This document shows, in pieces, positions 17,110 to 25,265 of a stretch of DNA of 64,000 nucleotides; position 1 is the first letter of the stretch; the number at the start of each line of letters is the position of its first letter. The position numbers were made by a program, and so were the translations under genes. Source of the DNA: Symbioplanes lichenis (lineage in GTDB: Bacteria > Actinomycetota > Actinomycetes > Mycobacteriales > Micromonosporaceae); NCBI RefSeq assembly GCF_030709675.1, contig NZ_JAUZQD010000011.1, positions 124,001-188,000 of the forward strand, in the 5' to 3' direction. The notes below the pieces were generated by a model that did no database searches, was not told where the DNA came from, and was given only the letters and a program-made list of their open reading frames with translations.

Positions 17110-18143
17110 TGGCCGAGAACTTCCTCGAGGTCAAGAACCTCAAGATCTCCTTCCCGACCGACGACGGCCTGGTCAAGAGCGTCAACGACCTGTCGTTCTC
17201 GCTCGAGCGGGGCAAGACGCTCGGCATCGTCGGCGAGTCCGGCTCCGGCAAGTCGGTGACCAGCCTCGGCATCCTGGGCATCTACAACAAGAAGAACGCG
17301 CAGGTCGAGGGCGAGATCTGGCTCGACGGCCAGGAGCTGGTCAGCGCCTCCGACGAGGAGCGGCGCAAGCTGCGCGGCAGCAAGATGGCGATGATCTTCC
17401 AGGACCCGCTGTCGTCGATGCACCCGTACTACTCGGTCGGCCGCCAGATCATGGAGGCCTATCGGGTGCACCACCGGGTGTCCAAGCAGGTCGCCCGCAA
17501 GCACGCGATCGACATGCTGGGCCGGGTCGGCATCCCGCAGCCGAGCCGCCGGGTGGACGACTACCCGCACCAGTTCTCCGGCGGCATGCGCCAGCGCGCG
17601 ATGATCGCCATGGCGCTGGTCAACGACCCCGAGCTGCTGATCGCCGACGAGCCCACCACGGCGCTCGACGTCACGGTGCAGGCGCAGATCCTCGACCTGA
17701 TGCACGAGCTGCAGGAGGAGTTCAACTCCGCGCTCATCGTCATCACGCACGACCTCGGCGTCGTGGCCGAGCTCGCCGACGATGTCCTGGTCATGTACGG
17801 CGGCAAGTGCATCGAGTACGCGAGCGCCGCCACGATCTTCGAGCAGCCCGAGCACCCGTACACGTGGGGTCTGCTCGGCTCGATGCCCCGCATCGACCGG
17901 CCGCAGATGGAGCGGCTCGTGCCGATCCCCGGCCTGCCCCCGTCCCTGATCAACCTGCCCACCGGGTGCGCCTTCAGCCCCCGGTGCGCCTATGAGCCGC
18001 GGACCGGCGGTCTCGGCACGACGGTCCCGCCCGAGCTCGTCCCGGCCGGCGGCAGCAAGCACCTGGTGCGCTGCCACCTGCCGACCGAGGAACGGCAGCG
18101 GATCTGGGCAGAAGAAGTGAAGCCGAAGCTGGAGGCACAGTGA
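17109..18143 (+). CDS. peptide ABC transporter ATP-binding protein, OppD type
   Basis: 344 residues. Walker A GESGSGKS near residue 45, Q-loop IFQDPLSSMHP, signature FSGGMRQR, Walker B LLIADEPTTALD and H-loop ITHDLGVV are all present. The C-terminal oligopeptide-transporter extension includes PTGCAFSPRCAYE, part of the Cys motif that in some family members holds an iron-sulfur cluster; the family's later cysteine lies in HLVRCHLP. Couples ATP hydrolysis to peptide import together with the following OppF-type ATPase, whose GTG overlaps its stop. Confidence 0.95.
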   Translation: MAENFLEVKNLKISFPTDDGLVKSVNDLSFSLERGKTLGIVGESGSGKSVTSLGILGIYNKKNAQVEGEIWLDGQELVSASDEERRKLRGSKMAMIFQDPLSSMHPYYSVGRQIMEAYRVHHRVSKQVARKHAIDMLGRVGIPQPSRRVDDYPHQFSGGMRQRAMIAMALVNDPELLIADEPTTALDVTVQAQILDLMHELQEEFNSALIVITHDLGVVAELADDVLVMYGGKCIEYASAATIFEQPEHPYTWGLLGSMPRIDRPQMERLVPIPGLPPSLINLPTGCAFSPRCAYEPRTGGLGTTVPPELVPAGGSKHLVRCHLPTEERQRIWAEEVKPKLEAQ

Positions 18144-19231
18144 GCGAACACCTCGACGACCCGGTGCCGGAGGAGATCCACCGGCAGGAGCGGGCGGAGA
18201 AGGGCGAGCCGCTGCTGTCCGTACGCGGCCTGGAGAAGCACTTCCCCATCACCAAGGGGCTGCTGCGCCGTCAGGTCGGCGCGGTGCGCGCGGTGGACGG
18301 CGTGTCGTTCGACGTCTACAAGGGCGAGACGCTGGGCCTGGTCGGCGAGTCGGGCTGTGGCAAGACGACCACCGGCCGGCTGCTGACCCGGCTGGTCGAG
18401 CCCACCGGCGGGCAGATCGAGTTCGAGGGCCAGGACATCGCCCACTGGGGTCAGGGCAAGCTGCGCCCGCTCCGGCGGGACATGCAGATGATCTTCCAGG
18501 ACCCGTTCTCGTCGCTGAACCCGCGGCACACGGTCGGCACGATCGTCGGCGCGCCGTTCCGCATCCAGAACGTCAAGACCGAGCACGGCATCAAGCGGGC
18601 CGTGCAAGATCTGCTGCAGCTGGTCGGCCTGAGCCCCGAGCACTACAACCGCTACCCGCACGAGTTCTCCGGCGGTCAGCGGCAGCGCATCGGCATCGCC
18701 CGCACCCTGGCGCTCAAGCCCAAGCTGATCGTGGCCGACGAGCCGGTGTCGGCGCTCGACGTGTCGATCCAGGCCCAGGTCGTCAACCTGCTGGACGACC
18801 TGCAGAGCCAGCTCGGCATCACGTTCGTGTTCATCGCGCACGACCTGTCGGTGGTCAAGCACATCTCCGACCGGGTCGCGGTCATGTACCTGGGCAAGGT
18901 CGTGGAGATCGCCAACCGCGACGACCTCTACGCGAACCCGCGGCACCCCTACACGGTGGCGTTGCTCTCCGCGGTGCCCGTGCCCGACACGAGCCGCCGC
19001 GACCGCACGAAGCGCGACCGGGTGCTGCTGCAGGGCGACGTGCCCAGCCCGATCGACCCGCCGTCCGGCTGCCGCTTCCGCACCCGCTGCTGGAAGGCGC
19101 AGGACATCTGCGCGACCGAGGAGCCGCAGCTCACCGTGCGGCTCGAGGACCCGGTCTCGCACCAGACGGCGTGCCACTTCCCGGTGACGGACGACGAAGT
19201 GGTTGCTGGACGCGCACCGGCTGCGGTTTAA
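18140..19231 (+). CDS. peptide ABC transporter ATP-binding protein, OppF type
   Basis: 363 residues from a GTG overlapping the upstream stop (GTGA). Walker A GESGCGKT, Q-loop IFQDPFSSLNPRHTV, signature FSGGQRQR, Walker B LIVADEPVSALD and H-loop IAHDLSVV are intact. The C-terminal oligo_HPY region has PSGCRFRTRCWKAQDIC and QTACHFP, the four cysteines of the family. It is the last gene of the operon; a long bidirectional hairpin follows. Confidence 0.95.
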   Translation: MSEHLDDPVPEEIHRQERAEKGEPLLSVRGLEKHFPITKGLLRRQVGAVRAVDGVSFDVYKGETLGLVGESGCGKTTTGRLLTRLVEPTGGQIEFEGQDIAHWGQGKLRPLRRDMQMIFQDPFSSLNPRHTVGTIVGAPFRIQNVKTEHGIKRAVQDLLQLVGLSPEHYNRYPHEFSGGQRQRIGIARTLALKPKLIVADEPVSALDVSIQAQVVNLLDDLQSQLGITFVFIAHDLSVVKHISDRVAVMYLGKVVEIANRDDLYANPRHPYTVALLSAVPVPDTSRRDRTKRDRVLLQGDVPSPIDPPSGCRFRTRCWKAQDICATEEPQLTVRLEDPVSHQTACHFPVTDDEVVAGRAPAAV

Positions 19232-19280
19232 AGCAGATTTCGTAGCGGGGTGGGTGGTGCGGACCGCTGCTCACGCCGAG

Positions 19281-19341
19281 GTGCCCGGAGGAGCTTTGCT
19301 GGCCGCTGACGCGTCCAGGTCGCAAAGCACCTCCGGGCCAC
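19281..19341. terminator. bidirectional terminator between oppF-type gene and hexosaminidase
   Basis: Arms GTGCCCGGAGG-A-GCTTTGC and GCAAAGC-A-CCTCCGGGC pair over about 17 bp with one A-A mismatch around a 22-nt loop. Lying between convergent genes, it can stop transcription from both sides. Confidence 0.8.
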
Positions 19342-19368
19342 GTGCGTAAGTGGTTGCGCTCGAAAACC

Positions 19369-20928
19369 CTACTGCCAGTCGACCTGCGGGGACGGGTAGA
19401 AGTCGATGCCGCGGAGAGTCCACCGGGGGCCGTAGGCGCCGAGGCGGGCCGAGAAGGAGTCCCAGTCGTGGGTGGCGGCCGGGGACCAGCCCAGTTCGGC
19501 GATCGCCGGCAGGCGGGGGAAGGCCAGGAACTCGATGTCGTCCAGGTCGCGCAGGGTTTCCGACCACAGAGGCGCCTCGACGCCGATGACGGCCGGGTCG
19601 GTCACGCCGGCGAGGTGGGTGGCGGGGTCCCAGCCGTACGCGTCGCGCACCTCGATGTAGCCCGCCCACGACAGCCCGATCGGGGTCGACGGGTCGTACT
19701 TCTGATCGATGTAGGCCTTGTTCGCCGGGGACATGACGACCTTGGTGCCGTTCGCGACGGCGGCCGCGAGCGTGGGGTTGGTGGTGGTCGTGCCCCAAAA
19801 CTGCGCGACAGCCGTGGCGGCCGCCGGTGACTTGGTGATCTCGTTCCAGCCGTAGGCCGTCTTGCCGTACTTCTTGACGAGCGGCAGCACCCTGTTCTGG
19901 AACGTCACGTAGTCGGCCTCCGAGGTGGCATGCGCCTCGTCCCCGCCGATGTGCAGGTAGGGGCCGGGAGTGAGGGCGGCCAGCTCGCGGATCACGTCCT
20001 CCACGAACCGGTACGTCGTCTCCGAGGAGATGCACAGCGAGCTGTAGCCGACCTCGGTGTCGGTCCGGGGCGGGGGCGCCACGCCGTCGCACGTCAGCTC
20101 GGGGTAGGCCACCTGCGCCGCGTTCACGTGCCCGGGCATGTCGACCTCGGGCACGATCGTCACGTAGCGGGCGGCGGCGTAGCGGACGATGTCGGAGTAC
20201 TCGGCCTTGGTCAGGAAGCCCGGGCCCTCGCCGTCCACCCCGGGACCACCGTCGCCGGCCGTGAGCCGGGGCCAGCTGTCGATCCGGATGCGCCAGCCCT
20301 GGTCGTCGGTCAGGTGCAGATGGAGGTAGTTCACCTTGAACCGGCTGATCTCGTCGATGTACGCCTTGACCTCGGCGGGAGTGTGGAAATGGCGGGCCAG
20401 GTCGAGCATCGCGCCGCGGTAGGCGTACCGGGGAAGGTCTTTGATCGTGCCGCCGTTGATCGTCCACGCCCGGCGCACGACGGTGCGGGAGTCGATCTCC
20501 TTGGGCAGGAGTTGCAGCAGCGTACGCGTGCCGTTGTAGAGGCCGGCGGGCGCGGCGGCCCGGATGGTCACCTGCTTCGGGGTGACCGTGAGCGTGTAGC
20601 CCTCCCGCCCGCCGGTCCCGCCCAGCTGCAGCGAGATCGTGGGCAGCCCGGGCAGCGTGGCCGGCAGCACGGGAAGGGCGTAACCGGTCGCCGGGCGCAG
20701 CTCCCGGGCGAGCTGCTCCGCGATCTTCCGGGCCGCCGGGGCGGCCTTGACGGCGGTCAAGGCGGTCAGCCGGAAGGTGGCGCCCGGCGCCGGGGTGACT
20801 TGGGCGGGGGCCGGGATCACGCTGGACAGGGCGGGTGCCTGCGGGGGAGCGGCAGTCGCCGGGGTGGCGACGAGGGGAAGGGTCAGCGCCGCGGCGGCTA
20901 GCGCGCGGGAGATGACGTGGTTGGCCAT
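19369..20928 (-). CDS. secreted beta-N-acetylhexosaminidase, GH20
   Basis: Releases terminal GlcNAc from chito-oligosaccharides. 519 residues with a Sec signal peptide (about 1-27, ending ATPATAAPP). An N-terminal GH20b domain (LSSVIPAPAQVTPAPG, then GREGYTLTV) precedes the catalytic barrel. YRGAMLDLARHF and LHLHLTDDQGWRI are family signatures, and HIGGDEAH near residue 330 contains the catalytic Asp-Glu pair of substrate-assisted hydrolysis. With the GH19 chitinase about 9 kb away it would supply GlcNAc. The upstream region carries a possible operator at 20956. Confidence 0.95.
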   Translation of the reverse strand: MANHVISRALAAAALTLPLVATPATAAPPQAPALSSVIPAPAQVTPAPGATFRLTALTAVKAAPAARKIAEQLARELRPATGYALPVLPATLPGLPTISLQLGGTGGREGYTLTVTPKQVTIRAAAPAGLYNGTRTLLQLLPKEIDSRTVVRRAWTINGGTIKDLPRYAYRGAMLDLARHFHTPAEVKAYIDEISRFKVNYLHLHLTDDQGWRIRIDSWPRLTAGDGGPGVDGEGPGFLTKAEYSDIVRYAAARYVTIVPEVDMPGHVNAAQVAYPELTCDGVAPPPRTDTEVGYSSLCISSETTYRFVEDVIRELAALTPGPYLHIGGDEAHATSEADYVTFQNRVLPLVKKYGKTAYGWNEITKSPAAATAVAQFWGTTTTNPTLAAAVANGTKVVMSPANKAYIDQKYDPSTPIGLSWAGYIEVRDAYGWDPATHLAGVTDPAVIGVEAPLWSETLRDLDDIEFLAFPRLPAIAELGWSPAATHDWDSFSARLGAYGPRWTLRGIDFYPSPQVDWQ

Positions 20929-20955
20929 ACCCGACGCTACATAGCTGCCCGTCTA

Positions 20956-20972
20956 TTAGTAAAGAAACCTAG
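20956..20972 (-). promoter_or_regulatory. candidate operator upstream of the GH20 gene
   Basis: TTAGTAAAGAAACCTAG is an imperfect dyad resembling the TTAGGAAA-type sites upstream of many actinobacterial polysaccharide-degrading genes. It lies 28 bp before the GH20 start and touches the stop of the preceding gene. A related sequence precedes the chitinase gene. Identification is by eye and weak. Confidence 0.3.
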
Positions 20973-21289
20973 CCTTCGGGCCGGTTCAGGATGCCGACCG
21001 CGACAGCGTGCACGGCGTCGAGATCCGCGGGGTCCTTCAGGGTCGCCTTCGCGCCCGTCACCGCGTACCACTCGTCGGCGTCCTTGTATTGGACGCGGAC
21101 TGTGACCTGGCCCGCCGCCAACTCCGACCGCAAGGTCAGATCGCCCGTGACCACGCCCACTTCGTCGGTCATCACGCCGCCCTGGCCGGCAGTTATGTCC
21201 GTGGTGCGGGCGTCATTCCCCGCAGGCTGCGCGGGCGGGGGCGCGGTCTCGGGCGTGGGCTCCGGGGTCGCGGCGGCGGGTTCGGTCAT
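20969..21289 (-). CDS. hypothetical protein with Pro/Thr-rich N-terminus
   Basis: 106 residues. The first 35 are Pro/Ala/Thr-rich and probably disordered. The rest (TGDLTLRSELAAGQVTVRVQ, then YKDADEWYAVTGAKATLKDP) looks like a small beta-sheet domain ending in a helix (LDAVHAVAVGILNR). I recognise no family. It lies 15 bp downstream of the HNH-like lipoprotein gene on the same strand, so the two may be cotranscribed. Confidence 0.72.
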   Translation of the reverse strand: MTEPAAATPEPTPETAPPPAQPAGNDARTTDITAGQGGVMTDEVGVVTGDLTLRSELAAGQVTVRVQYKDADEWYAVTGAKATLKDPADLDAVHAVAVGILNRPEG

Positions 21290-21304
21290 CGGTCTACTCC
21301 TAAG

Positions 21305-21958
21305 TCAGCATGTGGCCAGCATGTCGTCGAGAGCCGCCTTCTCCTTTGCCGTGACGGTCAGCTTCCACACGCTCTTCACGGTGATCCAGTCCTCGGCGTA
21401 CTCGCACCACGAGCTTCGCTGCTCCGGCTTCCACGTGGACGGATCCTGGTCGCCCTTCGACCGATTGGAGGACGCCGACACGGCGAGCAGCTGCGGATCG
21501 TCGAGATCGTTCGCGAAGTCGCCGCGCTTCTCGGTGGTCCACTTGTTCGCCCCCGAGCGCCACGCGTTGGCCAGCGGCACGGTGTGGTCGATGTCCACCT
21601 TCGCCGGGTCGGTGATCTTGTCTCCGTCGTAGAAGCTGATCCACGTCCCGGCGACGACGTTGCACCCGGAGAATTTGACGTTCTTGCCGTCGCGCTTGAG
21701 CACGGAGTCGCGTACGTCGCAGTTGGACCCGGTGTCCCGCCAGTGCGGGAACTTCTCCCGGCTGTAACCGCTCATCGACCCGGTCTTGGCGACGACTGTC
21801 AGCTCGCCGAGCTTGCTCTTGGCGTCGGCGCCGGTGCCACCACCGTTGCCGCCGTCGGACGAGGACGAGCTCCCGGAGCCGTCGGTGACTTGCACGTCGC
21901 AGCCGGCGGCGGTGACCGCCAGGAGAGCAGCGGCAGCGACACGGAGCGAGAGAACCAT
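21305..21958 (-). CDS. secreted HNH-nuclease-like lipoprotein (DUF1524/GmrSD_C type)
   Basis: 217 residues from the ATG at 21958. The signal VLSLRVAAAALLAVTAAGC ends in a lipobox (TAAGC), followed by a Ser/Gly-rich linker. The C-terminal domain has the His-Me finger pattern of DUF1524: VDIDHTVPLANAWRSGA (DxDH, about residue 122) and, about 35 residues later, LLAVSASSNRSKGDQ with the conserved Asn and Lys-Gly-Asp. Secreted members are predicted nucleases, perhaps for nutrient or competitor DNA outside the cell. Cysteines (DSVL flanks, SGCNV, SWCEY, LATC) may form disulfides. No immunity gene is recognised beside it. Confidence 0.85.
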   Translation of the reverse strand: MVLSLRVAAAALLAVTAAGCDVQVTDGSGSSSSSDGGNGGGTGADAKSKLGELTVVAKTGSMSGYSREKFPHWRDTGSNCDVRDSVLKRDGKNVKFSGCNVVAGTWISFYDGDKITDPAKVDIDHTVPLANAWRSGANKWTTEKRGDFANDLDDPQLLAVSASSNRSKGDQDPSTWKPEQRSSWCEYAEDWITVKSVWKLTVTAKEKAALDDMLATC

Positions 21959-22046
21959 ACGAGGGGCCACGGACAAAGCGTATGCAAACTCCGCACCTTT
22001 CGCGCGGCTCGTCACCCCTGCCGGGTTCCTCCCGACCGGCGCGGCG

Positions 22047-22661
22047 GTGTTTCGCGGAACCCCTCCGCCGTTCGGATCGGCAGGTCAGCGACACGGCATC
22101 GTGGGCGGCGTCCTCGGCCTGGGCTGCATCGGCGGGGTCGTGGCGGTGGCCGTCGGAGGCGGAGACGACTCCGAGGCGGCGGCGGCCGATGCCGCGCCGG
22201 CTTCTGAGGCGCCCGCCGCGGTCAAGCCGGCCCAGACCGAAGAGCCCGCGAAGAAGCCGGACACGCCCGGGCTCGGCGACGCGGTCCGGGACGGCAAGTT
22301 CGAGTTCAAGGTCAGCAAGCTCGACTGCTCGAAGACCAAGGTCGGCAGCGACCTGCTCGGCGCCGAGGCGCAGGGCAAGTTCTGCCGGATCTCGCTGACG
22401 ATCAAGAACATCGGCACGAAGGCCCAGTTCTTCGACGGCTCCTCGCAGAAGGCGCTGGACGCCAAGGGCACCGAGTACTCCAACGACACCGAGGCGGAGA
22501 TCTACGCCAACGAGGACAGCTCCACCTTCCTCAACGAGATCAACCCCGGCAACAGCGTCAAGGGCAAGCTCATCTTCGACGTCCCGAAGTCGGTCAAGCT
22601 GACCAAGCTCGAACTGCACGACAGCATGTTCTCCGGCGGCGTCGAGATCGCGCTGTCCTGA
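22047..22661 (+). CDS. membrane-anchored DUF4352-like protein
   Basis: About 204 residues from a GTG at 22047; a GTG at 22101 would give 186. A short N-terminal cytoplasmic stretch leads into one membrane helix (GIVGGVLGLGCIGGVVAVAV). An acidic Ala/Pro linker follows, then an Ig-like domain with features of DUF4352: GKFEFKVSKLDCSK, FCRISLTIKNIGTKAQFFDG, LDAKGTEYSNDTEA and INPGNSVKGKLIFDVPK. Two cysteines (near CSK and FCR) may be paired. These proteins are usually of unknown function on the cell surface. The start is uncertain because no clear ribosome-binding site is present. Confidence 0.8.
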   Translation: MFRGTPPPFGSAGQRHGIVGGVLGLGCIGGVVAVAVGGGDDSEAAAADAAPASEAPAAVKPAQTEEPAKKPDTPGLGDAVRDGKFEFKVSKLDCSKTKVGSDLLGAEAQGKFCRISLTIKNIGTKAQFFDGSSQKALDAKGTEYSNDTEAEIYANEDSSTFLNEINPGNSVKGKLIFDVPKSVKLTKLELHDSMFSGGVEIALS

Positions 22662-22723
22662 CCTTCAAGAGTCGTCGGCGACCTCCAGCCGGGCCGGCAG
22701 GCCAGGCGCGGTGTTCGGGACCA

Positions 22724-22781
22724 GCGGGCGCCGCTGACCCCTCGGTGCCGGGCGCCTGGGCCGAGACGCGGCGGCGCCCGC
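22724..22781. terminator. bidirectional hairpin between convergent genes
   Basis: Perfect 11-bp arms GCGGGCGCCGC and GCGGCGCCCGC enclose a 36-nt loop, between the DUF4352-like gene and asd. Confidence 0.65.
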
Positions 22782-22788
22782 ACCAGGG

Positions 22789-23850
22789 TCAGCGCTTGGC
22801 GAGCTCGGCCGCGATGAGCTCGGCCAGCTGGACCGAGTTCAGCGCCGCGCCCTTGCGCATGTTGTCGCCGGTGATGAAGAGGTCGAGGGCGCGGGGGTCG
22901 TCCATGGCGCGGCGGATGCGGCCGATCCAGGAGGGGTCCGTGCCGACCGCGTCGATGGGCATCGGGAACTCGCCCGCCTCGGGATCGTCGACGAGGATGA
23001 CGCCGGGGGCGTTGCGGAGGATGGCGCGGGACTCGTCGGCGTCGACCTCGGAGCCGAAGACGGCGTGGACGGCGACCGAGTGGCCGGTGACGACCGGGAC
23101 GCGGACGCAGGTGGCCGAGACCTTGAGGTCGGGCAGGCCGAGGATCTTGCGGGGCTCGTTGCGGAGCTTGAGCTCGTCGCTGGACCAGCCGAGCGGGGCC
23201 GGCTCGCCCGACCAGGGGATGACGTTGAGGGCCAGCGGGGCGGGGAAGGGGCCGAGGTCGTCGCCGACGGCCTGGCGGACGTTGCCCGGGCGGGAACCGA
23301 GCGTGCGGTCGCCGGCGACCTTGGTGATCTGGTCGTGAAGGGCGTCGACGCCGGCCTGACCGGCGCCCGAGACCGACTGGTAGGAGGCGATGACCAGCTC
23401 ACGGAGGCCGTACTCGTGGTGGAGCGGAGCGAGGGCCATGACCATGGCGGTGACCGTGCCGTTGGGGCTGGCGGTCAGGCCGAGCGGACGGTAGCGCAGG
23501 TGGCCGGGGTTGACCTCGGGGATCACCAGCGGGACGTCGCCGTGGAGGCGGAAGACCGCGGAGTTGTCGACGACCGTCGCGCCCCGGGCGGCGGCGATCG
23601 GGGCCCACTCGGCCGCGACCGCCTCCGGCACGTCGAACATGGCCACGTCGACGCCGTCGAAGACGTCCGGGGTGAGCTCGCGTACGGTCAGCTCCTCGCC
23701 GCGGCAGGGCAGCCGCCGGCCTGCCGAGCGGGCCGACGCGACCAGGCGGATCTCACCCCAGACGTTGCGGCGGGAGGACAGCAGCTCGCGCATCACCGTG
23801 CCGACGGAGCCCGTCGCTCCGACCACGGCCAGCGTGGGCTGCGCGCCCAT
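22789..23850 (-). CDS. asd: aspartate-semialdehyde dehydrogenase homologue lacking the catalytic cysteine
   Basis: 353 residues, full length. The family normally reduces aspartyl phosphate to aspartate semialdehyde for Lys/Met/Thr synthesis. The NADP-binding LAVVGATGSVGTVM, DNSAVFRLHGDVPLVIPEVNP, SYQSVSGAGQAGVDAL, KLRNEPRKILGLP and VRVPVVTGHSV segments, with the active-site His, match the family. However, the nucleophile motif, normally NPNCTT, reads SPNGTV: residue 131 is Gly, encoded by GGC at 23458-23460, one base away from TGC (Cys). The NADP loop SAGG is also altered (FDVPEAVAAEW). It starts six bases after lysC, so the operon suggests the true enzyme, yet as read it should be inactive in the usual mechanism. 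Confidence 0.9.
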   Translation of the reverse strand: MGAQPTLAVVGATGSVGTVMRELLSSRRNVWGEIRLVASARSAGRRLPCRGEELTVRELTPDVFDGVDVAMFDVPEAVAAEWAPIAAARGATVVDNSAVFRLHGDVPLVIPEVNPGHLRYRPLGLTASPNGTVTAMVMALAPLHHEYGLRELVIASYQSVSGAGQAGVDALHDQITKVAGDRTLGSRPGNVRQAVGDDLGPFPAPLALNVIPWSGEPAPLGWSSDELKLRNEPRKILGLPDLKVSATCVRVPVVTGHSVAVHAVFGSEVDADESRAILRNAPGVILVDDPEAGEFPMPIDAVGTDPSWIGRIRRAMDDPRALDLFITGDNMRKGAALNSVQLAELIAAELAKR

Positions 23851-23856
23851 CGCCGC

Positions 23857-25122
23857 TTACCGGCCGGTGCCCGCGTAGACGACGGCGGTCTCGGTGCCGC
23901 CCAGCTCGAAGGTGTCGTGCACGGCGCGCACGGCCGTGTCGAGGTCGCTGTCGCGGCAGACCACCGAGACCCGGATCTCCGAGGTGGAGATCATCTCGAT
24001 GTTGACGCCGGCCTCGCCGATGCAGGCGAAGAACTGGGCCGCGACGCCCGGGTGCGAGCGCATGCCGGCGCCGATCAGCGACACCTTGCCCACGTGGTCG
24101 TCGAAGAGCAGGCTCTTGAACTTGATCTGGTCCTTGATCTTGTCGAGCGCGGCCATGGCGACGGCCCCGTCCGCCTTGGGCAGCGTGAACGAGATGTCGG
24201 TGCGGCCGGTGCCCTCGGTCGACACGTTCTGCACGATCATGTCGATGTTGATCTCGGCCTGGGCGACCGTCTCGAAGATGCGGCCGGCCGAGCCGGGCTC
24301 GTCGGGCACGCCGACGATCGTGATCTTGCCCTCGCTCCGGTCGTGGGCGACCCCGGTGATCAGTGCCTGTTCCACGTTCGGGTCCTCCATCGATCCGGTG
24401 ACGACAGTGCCGGGCTTCTTCGAGTACGACGAGCGTACGTGGATCGGCACCTGGAACCGGCGCGCGTACTCCACGCAGCGCAGCATGAGCACCTTGGCCC
24501 CGCCCGCGGCGAGCTCGAGCATCTCCTCGTAGGTGATCTTCTCGATGTGCCGGGCGTTCGGCACGATGCGCGGGTCGGCCGTGAAGACGCCGTCCACGTC
24601 CGTGTAGATCTCGCACACGTCGGCGTGCAGGGCCGCCGCGAGCGCCACCGCGGTGGTGTCGGAGCCGCCGCGGCCGAGCGTCGTGATGTCCTTGGTGTCC
24701 TGCGACACGCCCTGGAAGCCGGCCACGATCGCGATCGCGCCCTCGTCCAGCGCGGTGCGCAGGCGGCCGGGCGTGACGTCGATGATCCGTGCCTTGCCGT
24801 GCACCGAGGTGGTCAGCACGCCGGCCTGCGAGCCGGTGTAGGACCGGGCCTCGTAGCCCAGGTTGTGGATCGCCATCGCCAGCAGCGCCATGGAGATGCG
24901 CTCACCTGAGGTGAGCAGCATGTCCAGCTCGCGGCCGGGCGGGAGCGGGCTCACCTGGTTGGCCAGGTCGAGCAGGTTGTCCGTGGTGTCGCCCATCGCG
25001 GACACCACCACGACCACGTCGTCACCCGCCTTGCGGGCGTCGACGATGCGCTCCGCCACACGCTTGATGCGCTCGGCGTCCGCCACGGACGATCCGCCGT
25101 ACTTCTGCACCACCAGGGCCAC
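23857..25122 (-). CDS. lysC: aspartate kinase
   Basis: Phosphorylates aspartate, the first step of the aspartate family of amino acids. The GTG at 25122 follows GGGAAGGAG, giving 421 residues, typical of the alpha subunit of actinobacterial LysC. The N-terminal kinase domain starts ALVVQKYGGSSVAD and includes LLTSGERISMALLAMAI and TTLGRGGSDTTAVALAAAL. The C-terminal third carries two ACT domains (ITIVGVPDEPGSAGRIFETV; VSLIGAGMRSHPGVAAQFFA) that bind Lys/Thr for feedback inhibition. An internal ATG at 24390 could start a separate beta subunit of about 177 residues, as is known for the corynebacterial enzyme. The asd homologue follows six bases later. Confidence 0.96.
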   Translation of the reverse strand: MALVVQKYGGSSVADAERIKRVAERIVDARKAGDDVVVVVSAMGDTTDNLLDLANQVSPLPPGRELDMLLTSGERISMALLAMAIHNLGYEARSYTGSQAGVLTTSVHGKARIIDVTPGRLRTALDEGAIAIVAGFQGVSQDTKDITTLGRGGSDTTAVALAAALHADVCEIYTDVDGVFTADPRIVPNARHIEKITYEEMLELAAGGAKVLMLRCVEYARRFQVPIHVRSSYSKKPGTVVTGSMEDPNVEQALITGVAHDRSEGKITIVGVPDEPGSAGRIFETVAQAEINIDMIVQNVSTEGTGRTDISFTLPKADGAVAMAALDKIKDQIKFKSLLFDDHVGKVSLIGAGMRSHPGVAAQFFACIGEAGVNIEMISTSEIRVSVVCRDSDLDTAVRAVHDTFELGGTETAVVYAGTGR

Positions 25123-25265
25123 GGCAGCCGGCTCCTTCCCAGAGTCAATCGCTGACCAGACTAGCGGCGCCGGTCGCGTACCCCGGCATGCGATCCCAGA
25201 TTCCGGCCGGGCGCGGCCCGCGTGCCGTACGGGGAAGCCACCCCGGCAGAGGCGAGAATGCTTCG

